From positions 1 through 9,976 of the forward strand of contig CAMHCZ010000064.1 of the NCBI GenBank assembly GCA_946183755.1: a stretch of DNA of 9,976 nt, written 5' to 3'. The DNA comes from an uncultured bacterium (lineage in GTDB: Bacteria > Bacteroidota > Bacteroidia > Bacteroidales > Paludibacteraceae). Shown here piece after piece: positions 4,169 to 9,976 of the stretch. The notes below the pieces were generated by a model. It did not search any database. It was not told where the DNA came from and saw only the letters and a list, made by a program, of their open reading frames with translations. Positions within the stretch are counted from its first letter, which is position 1, and every line of letters starts with the position of its first letter. The position numbers and the translations under genes are program-made.

Positions 4169-7135
4169 CTATCTGTCGGTTACTGACTGATAAATGACCG
4201 AAGCAATGTCGGTGCGGACGTTGGTCTTTATCAGTTTCTTGTTCCATGCGTCCGGGTTCACTCTGTTGGAGAGGAATATGTATGTCAGGTCGTATTCTGG
4301 GTCAATCCACACGCAAGTGCCTGTGAATCCCGTGTGGCCTATCATGACGTGCTCACTGTTGGCGCTCTCCTCTATCTTCTGGCGGTCGAATCCCAGTCCG
4401 CGGCGGCTTATCTCGCTCTTGGCATTGACGAACACGCTGTCGGTCTCCTTAGAGAAATAAGTGTGTCCGCCGTACGTTCCGTCGTTCAGCCATATCTGGC
4501 ACAGCTTGGCGAGGTCCTCGGCATTGGAGAACAGTCCGGCATGACCGCTCACACCGCCTTGGAAGGCCGCGTTCTCGTCGTGCACATATCCGCGCAGGTG
4601 CTGCTTTCTGAGGAATGGGTCGTTGGCTGTAGGCATGATGCGCGACTTGCAGAATCGCTTCATCGGCAGATAGCCCGTAGTCACCGCACCGGCAGGACGG
4701 TAGAAATTCTCCGTCACGAACGAGTCAAGAGACATTCCCGACACTTTCTCCACAATGCGCTGCAGCAGCATGAAGTTGATGTCGCTATAAACATATTTCC
4801 TCTCGCCCGGCTTTATGTGGGCTATGGCTGCTGTCACAGAGTCCTTGAACGAAGGATTCAGATACAGTCCTTCGGCTATTGGCAATGTGTGCAGCGAATC
4901 GAGCGAGTCGCAAACGAGCTCCGGCACGAACTTGAAATCGGCGTCGGCGTATGTCGCTACGTCCACACGGGCTGTGTGGTTGGCGTCGCGCTTGCCGAAG
5001 AGCGGCACCGAATGGTCGTTGCGCTTAACGGTGGACATGTAGAACGGCTTAGAGGCTGGCAGACCGGACTGATGCATCAGCAGGTCGCGGACTGTGACGT
5101 GGTGCAGTTTCTTCATCTCAGGCAGATAGTGCGACACATGCCTGTCGAGGTCTATCTTGCCCTGGTCGTAGAGCTTCATGACGGCTGGGAGCGTAGCCAT
5201 TAGCTTGGTGCACGACGCGAGGTCGTAGATGTCGCTTGTCGCCACCGAAGCCGACGACTCGTAGCCCGGATGTCCGAACGCCTTGTCATAGACTATCATT
5301 CCGTGCCTTGCCACAAGCACTTGGCACGAAGGCGTAGCGTGACCGTCGATAGCCGCGCCGACAATCGAGTCGATAAGCGCGAGCCTCTCCGACGACATGC
5401 CCACATCCTCCGGACGGGCATATCCGAGACGGTTCTTCGACGTACGCACCGAACGGCCCTTGTCGCAAACATTCTGCACCGAAACAGGCAGATGGGCGTC
5501 GGCGTAGTTCGCGCCGAAAATCACGTCGGCGCTGGCGTACTGCATGCACTGCGCGCTCTCGTAACCCACGACTGTCGCGTCAGCCAGCAGCACCGACTCC
5601 TTGTATTTCGACATCAGATAAGGCGAAATGAAATAAGCATGCACCGTCTTGCCCTTGGCGTCCTTTGTCAGTCGCGCCAGAACGCTGTCCGGCACTTGGT
5701 CGTCGTGGATGGAGAATATCGCCACGTCGGCGTTCTTCACCACGCTGTCCACCACGCAAGGCACGCCCTTGGCGCAGTCGCCAGCCATTATGTTGTATCG
5801 TGTCACACTGCCGTGCAGAGCCACACGCGATGCGAAGTAAGTCTCGCCCTTGCTGCCGAGAGTCACAAGCACTATATTCTTGTCGAGAGAAGCCATAGGA
5901 ATCACCCTGCCGCTGTTCTTGAGCACCGTCACGCATCCTCTGGCGATGCGCTGCTGCAGGCTCTTTGCCGACTCGCTGTTCAGCACAGATGCTATACGCT
6001 CCGGGTCCACAGGCTTGTACTCATGAGCCCCACACAGATATTTGTAAATAAGCACCTTACGGCACTTCTGCTCTATGTCGTCCATCGTCAACACGCCGTC
6101 AGCCACTGCTTTTTTCACGCTCGCTATCGCCGTTCCGGTGGCGTTGCCCTCGCCAGCGTCCAGTATCATGTCGTTGCCAGCCACGAGAGCCTCAACACAG
6201 TAGTTCTTGCGCTTGGCCACCGCGCCCATCTTCATCGCATCGGTCATTATCAGGCCGTTATAACCCATCTCACCGCGCAGGAAGTCGGTGACGATGGTCT
6301 TGGAGAGCGATGCCGCCATGCCCGACTTGTCAAGCACCGGCACCGAGATGTGCCCTACCATCACGCCGTCCAGCAGATGCTCGTCCTGCAGTCTTCTGTA
6401 AGGCAGCAGGTCAACGGAATCGAGCGTGGCTCTGTCATGCGTCACCAGGGCGAGCTCCTTGTGCGAGTCCTGCTGTGTGTCGCCGTGGCCAGGGAAGTGT
6501 TTGCCCACGCACGCTATGCCGTACTGGTGCATGCCTCTGACGAAGATAGACGCCTTGCGGGCTATGTCCTTGGCGTCGTCGCCGAACGAGCGCACGTTTA
6601 TCACGGGGTTATTTGGATTCAGATTCACGTCCAGCACGGGGTCGAAGTTCACGTGTATGCCCAGCGCCTTGCACTGGCGACCCAGTTCCACGCCCCAGTC
6701 ATATATCAGGCTGTCGTTGTCGAGTGCCGAGAGCGTCAGCTTGCGAGGGTAACGGAGCGTGTTCTCGAGTCTCATGCGCAGTCCCCACTCGCCGTCAAGA
6801 GTTATCAGCAGCGGCACCTTGGCTGTCGATTGCGCGAGGTTGGTCAGCGCTGCCTGGCCTTCGCAGTTGCCTTTCCAGAACAGCAGTCCGCCCACCTTGT
6901 TCTCCTTCACCTGCTTCAGCAGCGCCGTGCGCAGCGCCGGAGTGTCCTGCGCCTTGGTCGTGAAGATGAACAGCTGCCCTATCTTCTCGTCGTCGCTCAG
7001 AGTCGCCATCACAGAGTCAGCCCACATCTGGGCCTTCATGTCGTTTACGTTAAATCTATTGTTTGAGTGTGCCGCCACAGAAAAAGACAGCGGAAGCATC
7101 AGAAGCGATGCCTTGAGTATATTTTTTAGATTCAT
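4169..7135 (-). CDS. NagZ-like GH3 beta-N-acetylglucosaminidase fused to serine beta-lactamase-family domain
   Basis: A 988-residue exported two-enzyme fusion. Residues 1-22 are a signal peptide with no lipobox. Residues 33-370 are the GH3 TIM barrel: KHFPGHGDT at 212-220 followed by DSH (D223, H225) is the NagZ acid/base dyad motif, and D299 in GLIMTDAM is the nucleophile. Residues 380-560 are the GH3 C-terminal alpha/beta domain. Residues 578-988 are a class C/PBP4-like serine hydrolase with SxxK as S641-CTK644, YSD at 783-785, and HTG at 934-936 replacing KTG. NagZ removes N-acetylglucosamine from muropeptides. The second domain may act as an esterase or peptidase on peptidoglycan; true antibiotic resistance is not implied. 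Such fusions of about 1000 residues are common in Bacteroidetes, acting in the periplasm or outer envelope. It has its own -7 box at 7160-7167, and its stop is 2 bases before the phosphatase start. Confidence 0.93.
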   Translation of the reverse strand: MNLKNILKASLLMLPLSFSVAAHSNNRFNVNDMKAQMWADSVMATLSDDEKIGQLFIFTTKAQDTPALRTALLKQVKENKVGGLLFWKGNCEGQAALTNLAQSTAKVPLLITLDGEWGLRMRLENTLRYPRKLTLSALDNDSLIYDWGVELGRQCKALGIHVNFDPVLDVNLNPNNPVINVRSFGDDAKDIARKASIFVRGMHQYGIACVGKHFPGHGDTQQDSHKELALVTHDRATLDSVDLLPYRRLQDEHLLDGVMVGHISVPVLDKSGMAASLSKTIVTDFLRGEMGYNGLIMTDAMKMGAVAKRKNYCVEALVAGNDMILDAGEGNATGTAIASVKKAVADGVLTMDDIEQKCRKVLIYKYLCGAHEYKPVDPERIASVLNSESAKSLQQRIARGCVTVLKNSGRVIPMASLDKNIVLVTLGSKGETYFASRVALHGSVTRYNIMAGDCAKGVPCVVDSVVKNADVAIFSIHDDQVPDSVLARLTKDAKGKTVHAYFISPYLMSKYKESVLLADATVVGYESAQCMQYASADVIFGANYADAHLPVSVQNVCDKGRSVRTSKNRLGYARPEDVGMSSERLALIDSIVGAAIDGHATPSCQVLVARHGMIVYDKAFGHPGYESSASVATSDIYDLASCTKLMATLPAVMKLYDQGKIDLDRHVSHYLPEMKKLHHVTVRDLLMHQSGLPASKPFYMSTVKRNDHSVPLFGKRDANHTARVDVATYADADFKFVPELVCDSLDSLHTLPIAEGLYLNPSFKDSVTAAIAHIKPGERKYVYSDINFMLLQRIVEKVSGMSLDSFVTENFYRPAGAVTTGYLPMKRFCKSRIMPTANDPFLRKQHLRGYVHDENAAFQGGVSGHAGLFSNAEDLAKLCQIWLNDGTYGGHTYFSKETDSVFVNAKSEISRRGLGFDRQKIEESANSEHVMIGHTGFTGTCVWIDPEYDLTYIFLSNRVNPDAWNKKLIKTNVRTDIASVIYQSVTDR

Positions 7136-7159
7136 TCCAGATTATTTTTTTAAGAAACA

Positions 7160-7167
7160 CAAATATA
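7160..7167 (-). promoter_or_regulatory. -7 promoter box (TATATTTG) of the NagZ/beta-lactamase gene
   Basis: CAAATATA on the plus strand is TATATTTG on the minus strand, an exact TAnnTTTG match 25 bases before the ATG at 7135. It directly abuts the T tract of the upstream gene's terminator, so the unit restarts transcription here with a very short leader. No -33 TTTG is evident. Confidence 0.55.
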
Positions 7168-7202
7168 ATAAAAAAACTGCCTGGATTTCTCTTCCAGACA
7201 GT
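7168..7202 (-). terminator. Intrinsic terminator of the FISUMP-like gene
   Basis: On the minus strand ACTGTCTGGA (7202-7193) pairs with TCCAGGCAGT (7185-7176) over 10 bp with one G-U and a 7-nt loop, followed by a T-rich run (7175-7168). It lies 32 bases after the stop of the secreted protein gene and separates it from the NagZ gene. Confidence 0.85.
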
Positions 7203-7234
7203 CCTGTGTTTTTATATTCGGTTTCCTGAAGATC

Positions 7235-7957
7235 TTATTTCGAGACCGGGCGCACAGTGTGACCGAAGAAGCGGTCGAAGTAGCCAACCTCGTGGTTGTT
7301 TGAATGGAAGTAGAGGTACCATGCGCCGAAGTCGTTGCTCTCATCGAGCTCCGCAGTCCAGTAAGCGCCGTCGTAGCCATCGTTGTTGAGCTCAGTGTCA
7401 TTGCGGTTGCCAGCTGCTGGCAGAAAGATTGATTTGCCGTTGCTCTTGCTCTTCACTATGTAGCCTTTGGCTTTGCTTCCGTTGTACTTCGTTTTTACGC
7501 CGCCGCACCAGGTCCATGTCGTGTATTCCGGATTGCAGAGTTCCTCACACTGCTCTTTCGTCGGCATCTGGCATCTGACGCCACCTTTCGCAGTCGCCGC
7601 GTCATACTTCGTTCCTGCTATATTGCTGCCGATATTCACAAAGTTGTCGTTCTGGCTATATTCATAGTTGTCGTATGAATAACTGGACTTCTCCTTGGTC
7701 TCTCCCCATGAGAAATAAGTGCCGTAATCCTCAGGAGCATTTGCGCCCACGTTTCTGTCGGCCCACTTTGTGCCCGAAGGCAAACCGAGATCAACAAAAG
7801 AGGCAAACGATGCAGATACTGTTTTCGCTACACTGGCATAGACTTTAGCTTTTGCTTTTGCTTTCGCCTTGGCTTTTCCTCTGTTTGTCGCCGCGCCTGC
7901 CATCACAGACGCCCCTGCCATCATCAGCAATACTAAAAGAACTTTTTTCATATTCAT
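7235..7957 (-). CDS. Secreted FISUMP-like protein with Ala-Lys repeat
   Basis: A 240-residue exported protein. Residues 1-22 form a typical signal peptide (MNMKKVLLVLLMMAGASVMA). Residues 25-38 are an (Ala-Lys) dipeptide repeat, GKAKAKAKAKAKV. Residues 54-240 match the Fibrobacter succinogenes major paralogous domain style common in Bacteroidales surface proteins: VDLGLPSGTKWADRNVGA, YGTYFSWGET, CQMPTKEQCEELC, GKSIFLPAAGNR, YWTAELDE and the ending GHTVRPV. The domain's function is unknown; it resembles C-type-lectin/formylglycine-like ligand-binding folds. The second Met (MKKVLL) two codons in is an equally good start. It has its own terminator. A poor -7 match (TATATTTA) lies upstream, around 7980-7987. 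Confidence 0.8.
   Translation of the reverse strand: MNMKKVLLVLLMMAGASVMAGAATNRGKAKAKAKAKAKVYASVAKTVSASFASFVDLGLPSGTKWADRNVGANAPEDYGTYFSWGETKEKSSYSYDNYEYSQNDNFVNIGSNIAGTKYDAATAKGGVRCQMPTKEQCEELCNPEYTTWTWCGGVKTKYNGSKAKGYIVKSKSNGKSIFLPAAGNRNDTELNNDGYDGAYWTAELDESNDFGAWYLYFHSNNHEVGYFDRFFGHTVRPVSK
7844..7880 (-). repeat. Imperfect AAAGCN hexamer repeat coding for (Ala-Lys)n
   Basis: About five tandem six-base units (AAAGCC, AAGGCG, AAAGCA, AAAGCA, AAAGCT) encode the Lys-Ala tract right after the signal peptide. In-frame slippage would change the length of a positively charged linker without breaking the frame. Confidence 0.6.
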
Positions 7958-7977
7958 GTGATTGTTGTTTATAGAGG

Positions 7978-8106
7978 TGTAAATATAAGCGAAATTACTA
8001 TGACCACATCATTCGCAGCACCGAAGAATTTCAAAAGATTTCAGACTATATCATTGACAATCCCACCAAATGGGATGACGACACATTGAATAATAATATC
8101 ATTTAA
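7978..8106 (+). pseudogene. C-terminal remnant of RAYT/IS200-like (Y1) transposase
   Basis: The frame starting after the stop at 7972-7974 reads CKYKRNYYDHIIRSTEEFQK, then ISDYIIDNPTKWDDDTLNNN II and stop TAA at 8104. The pattern NYYDHIIR...I..YI..NP.KW is the characteristic C-terminal end of REP-associated tyrosine transposases. The HUH motif and catalytic Tyr helix that should precede it are absent: only about 42 codons remain before an in-frame stop and the signal-peptide gene on the other strand. It is a dead fragment, evidence of past insertion and rearrangement at the edge of the core block. Confidence 0.75.
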
Positions 8107-8151
8107 GGCAGGCAAAAACTGCACGAAAAAACCAGACTAGTTTTCCTTGCC
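8107..8151. repeat. Imperfect palindrome immediately after the RAYT remnant
   Basis: GGCAGGCAAAAACT (8107-8120) and AGTTTTCCTTGCC (8139-8151) pair over 12 positions (one of them G-T), with one mismatch, one bulged A and an 18-nt loop. It begins at the very next base after the remnant's stop codon. It may be the end hairpin of the old element, or a weak terminator. The rest of 8152-8227 holds no clear promoter consensus, only the near-match TTACTTTG. Confidence 0.5.
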
Positions 8152-8227
8152 ATCCTGTGTTGTTTTTTGAAGAAAATTGGTTACTTTGTACCAAAATACA
8201 CAATAGCCTTTTATCATCATTGGAACT

Positions 8228-9010
8228 ATGGAAAAATTGCCACTTATATACGACGCGATAGCCAATGACGGCTTCAATGAAAACACTATACTGAGAATAA
8301 ACAACTACATAAACGATATTCAAAATGGGACAGAAAATTTTCCTCGATTCAATCTATCAGAGCATGCGGGACTCTGCACGGCAGGTGCGCCTCTCATTGG
8401 GGCGTCCATCGTCGCAAGCTACGCGACAGCAAGCCTTGCAACAAGTGGCAATGCTGAAGGCAGCCAAAGACGCAGCCCAGCAAGCTGGGAAATAGACGAA
8501 CGCCAAGAACTGCTCATAGAGCAATGGGCAAAAGCAGCTAATCTGTGGGAAGAAAATTCAGAGCAGATATTAACCGAGAATTTCGGTCCGATGATAGCAC
8601 AAGGCGCAGAAGCCAAAGTCTATTACCGCGAGGGGGACACTTCTGTGGTTAAAGAGCGAGTTTCCATCTACTCCACTACTCAAAAAGCACTTGATGCCAT
8701 TGTATTACACAATTATCTTTTCCCCGAAACTGCAATGAAGGTAATTGGGTTCACACGTGACAAAGACGGATTGCTGCGCATCGTACTTACTCAACCATAC
8801 GTAAATTGTTTAAGACTCGCGACAAAAGAAGAAATCGACGAGATGGTTGCCGCAAAAGGATTTCATGACAACAAGGACGGACAAGGCGTGAACTACATTT
8901 CTGAACACTTAGCTCTCGAAGACATGCACCCAGCAAATGTCTTCATTGATAACATCACAGAACGTCCGATTTGCATTGATTGCATCGTGAAATTTATAAC
9001 ACGACAATGA
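8228..9010 (+). CDS. Stand-alone polyvalent-protein-type kinase
   Basis: A 260-residue protein. Residues 1-75 include NLSEHAGLCTAGAPLIGASIVASY, a segment I do not recognise. Residues 90-260 match the kinase domain found in polyvalent proteins of phages and conjugative elements: IAQGAEAKVYY (glycine-rich-loop equivalent, 123-133), VVKE with putative catalytic Lys142, LHNYLFPET, GFTRDKDGLLRIVLTQPYV, ALEDMHPANVFI with D232, H234 and N237 as the catalytic-loop equivalent, and CIDCIV with D251 in the metal-binding position. Predicted role: ATP-dependent phosphorylation of a protein or small molecule; the target is unknown. In large polyvalent proteins the domain is one of many, delivered with mobile DNA; here it is alone. 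It lies between a transposase remnant and a DNA methyltransferase, consistent with an accessory locus. The end appears complete. Confidence 0.7.
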   Translation: MEKLPLIYDAIANDGFNENTILRINNYINDIQNGTENFPRFNLSEHAGLCTAGAPLIGASIVASYATASLATSGNAEGSQRRSPASWEIDERQELLIEQWAKAANLWEENSEQILTENFGPMIAQGAEAKVYYREGDTSVVKERVSIYSTTQKALDAIVLHNYLFPETAMKVIGFTRDKDGLLRIVLTQPYVNCLRLATKEEIDEMVAAKGFHDNKDGQGVNYISEHLALEDMHPANVFIDNITERPICIDCIVKFITRQ

Positions 9011-9027
9011 CAAAAACACGATTTCAC

Positions 9028-9035
9028 TATATTTG
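9028..9035 (+). promoter_or_regulatory. -7 promoter box (TATATTTG) upstream of the methyltransferase leader
   Basis: An exact TAnnTTTG match 18 bases after the kinase stop codon, with no -33 TTTG. Transcription from here would give a leader of about 295 bases before the ATG at 9336, carrying the long hairpin and the terminator-like hairpin. An alternative weaker start signal is TAGCGTTTG at about 9102-9110. Confidence 0.45.
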
Positions 9036-9125
9036 CTTCTACTAATTCAAAAACACCAAAAACAAACAGACAACTTTTTAAGATAACATATTATTAATCA
9101 TAGCGTTTGCTATTTATTCAGCACA

Positions 9126-9240
9126 GCTTCAAAACCTAGGAAATTTTGATATGCATCATTGCGAATAAGTCTGCAAACGTCTGCGTTTTGCGTGGACGTT
9201 GACTTATCAATGATGCGGGCTGTTCCTAGGGCCTTGAAGC
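9126..9240 (+). ncRNA. 115-nt long hairpin in the methyltransferase leader
   Basis: Five Watson-Crick helices stack into one hairpin. GCTTCAA (9126-9132) pairs with TTGAAGC (9234-9240). CCTAGGAA (9135-9142) pairs with TTCCTAGG (9223-9230). GCATCATTG (9153-9161) pairs with CAATGATGC (9208-9216). ATAAGTC (9165-9171) pairs with GACTTAT (9201-9207). AACGTC (9176-9181) pairs with GACGTT (9195-9200). That gives 37 pairs, with bulges mainly on the 5' side and a 13-base apex. It overlaps the following terminator hairpin by two bases. It could be a leader RNA, an independent small RNA, or a palindromic DNA element; since all pairs are Watson-Crick, the strand is set only by the T tract that follows on the plus side. 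Confidence 0.6.
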
Positions 9241-9269
9241 GTGGATAAGATAATGTCCACGCTTCTTTT
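9239..9269 (+). terminator. Terminator-like hairpin at the end of the leader structure
   Basis: GCGTGGA (9239-9245) pairs with TCCACGC (9256-9262) with a 10-nt loop, followed by TTCTTTT. It lies 66 bases before the methyltransferase ATG. Its 3' arm can instead pair with a second copy of GCGTGGAC at 9190-9197, in the apex region of the preceding hairpin. The stretch 9270-9335 shows nothing else recognisable. Confidence 0.6.
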
Positions 9270-9335
9270 GTGCCCAACAGAATTTGCTCGCAAGCTGAAG
9301 ACGATAAGCCAAGCGCCATACAACGTAAAGCGGAA

Positions 9336-9976
9336 ATGAAACAGGGAAAAACAACCTATTCTATATCCGACGTGGCTGAAATTCTAGGTTCTACAATAAA
9401 AGTCACTCGTCGGATGGTTGCATCAGGGCAAATAAAAAGCGTAAAAGAAGGTAGCACATACAAAATTGACAAGGAATATTTCGACCAAAACACAGAAGCC
9501 ATAAAACTGAGAATAACCTCAATAGAAAAAACATCCCTCAAAAAACACAAATCAGTCAACAAATTTAAAAAGTCCGATGTCATAAACTGGGCTGACATTT
9601 CCAAGTCATGGGACAATCCGACAGCATCAGAAATGACATTTGTTGACTTATTCTGCGGCGCAGGTGGTCTGAGCAAAGGACTTGAAATGGCTGGGTTGCA
9701 AGGCATTTGCGGACTTGACTGGTTCAACGAGGCTGGCATGACATACAGGCGCAATTTCAAACATCCATTTGTAAATGGCGACATAAAGCAACAAGAAGTG
9801 AAAGATGAATTTTACAAGACTGTAAAAGAGCAATTGGGTGGCAGGAAACTGAATGTTGTCGCAGGAGGTTTTCCTTGTCAAGGATTCAGCATGGCTGGCA
9901 ACCGCATTGTTGACGACCCACGCAATTCGCTATACCTTGAGATGCTTGAAATCGTAAAGAACTTGCAGCCAGACTT
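9336..9976 (+). CDS. m5C DNA methyltransferase with N-terminal helix-turn-helix, 3' truncated by window
   Basis: An open frame of 213 codons that runs off the window. Residues 7-50 look like a MerR/excisionase-type winged helix: YSISDVAEILGSTIKVTRRM, then VASGQIKSVKEG and YKIDKEYF. Residues 55-98 are a basic linker. From residue 100 the protein is a C5-cytosine methyltransferase: motif I FVDLFCGAGGLSKGLEMAG (SAM binding), motif II-like GLDWFNEA, and motif IV GGFPCQGFSMAGNR with nucleophile Cys181. It would transfer methyl from SAM to C5 of cytosine; the target-recognition domain lies beyond the window. Met100 could be a minimal start, but the frame is open and sensible from 9336. The HTH suggests self-regulation, as known for some type II methyltransferases. 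A restriction partner, if any, would be downstream. Confidence 0.9.
   Translation, partial: MKQGKTTYSISDVAEILGSTIKVTRRMVASGQIKSVKEGSTYKIDKEYFDQNTEAIKLRITSIEKTSLKKHKSVNKFKKSDVINWADISKSWDNPTASEMTFVDLFCGAGGLSKGLEMAGLQGICGLDWFNEAGMTYRRNFKHPFVNGDIKQQEVKDEFYKTVKEQLGGRKLNVVAGGFPCQGFSMAGNRIVDDPRNSLYLEMLEIVKNLQPD

Noticed and set aside
4334..5203. 289-residue plus-strand open frame
   Set aside because: Another antisense shadow of the serine-hydrolase domain, with no recognisable motif.
5270..7066. 598-residue open frame on the plus strand opposite the NagZ/beta-lactamase gene
   Set aside because: The product is His/Arg/Val-rich with no domain, and it exactly opposes a gene with clear catalytic motifs; GC-rich codon use creates the antisense frame.
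9110..9319. Minus-strand 69-codon open frame over the long hairpin
   Set aside because: It is the reverse reading of the palindrome with no promoter or recognisable domain; kept open only because short frames over repeats are sometimes annotated.

Overview
The window looks like a piece of a Bacteroidales chromosome (Prevotella-, Muribaculaceae- or Bacteroides-like; genus not determined). The evidence is a tmRNA whose encoded tag reads GENNYALAA, -7 promoter boxes of the Bacteroidetes form TAnnTTTG, few Shine-Dalgarno sites, a NagZ/beta-lactamase fusion of the kind common in this order, and a secreted FISUMP-like protein. A core block of host genes on the minus strand (about 2.6-8.0 kb) lies between two accessory stretches on the plus strand.

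Left accessory part (1-2633). The window opens inside a phage-type DNA adenine methylase. It overlaps by ATGA a small thymidylate-synthase-fold protein whose base-specificity residue is Asp, as in dCMP hydroxymethylases. A strong terminator follows, then two 15-bp direct repeats exactly 22 bp apart. Their complement contains ACGAAAA, so I suggest this may be the right end of a Mu-like transposable prophage, near position 1138. Beyond it a Bacteroidetes promoter drives a tight three-gene operon: a HicB-like protein with an N-terminal extension, a small basic Cys-containing protein, and a DUF2442-like protein. No known toxin is recognisable among them.

Core part (2634-7957, minus strand). In order of transcription: a FISUMP-like secreted protein with its own terminator; a 988-residue NagZ (GH3) plus serine beta-lactamase-family exoenzyme; a HAD phosphatase whose start lies 2 nt after the enzyme's stop; ssrA (tmRNA) with promoter and terminator; and a separate transcription unit that appears to make a highly structured small RNA of about 260 nt, with its own -7 box, an upstream perfect dyad and an intrinsic terminator.

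Right accessory part (7958-9976, plus strand). This holds the C-terminal remnant of a RAYT-type transposase with an imperfect palindrome after it, a stand-alone kinase resembling the kinase domain of polyvalent proteins, and a 325-base leader. The leader carries a 115-nt nearly continuous hairpin whose apical region competes with a following terminator hairpin. Then comes the start of an m5C DNA methyltransferase fused to an N-terminal MerR/excisionase-like helix-turn-helix, which runs off the window. This looks like the beginning of a self-regulated restriction-modification or defence locus.
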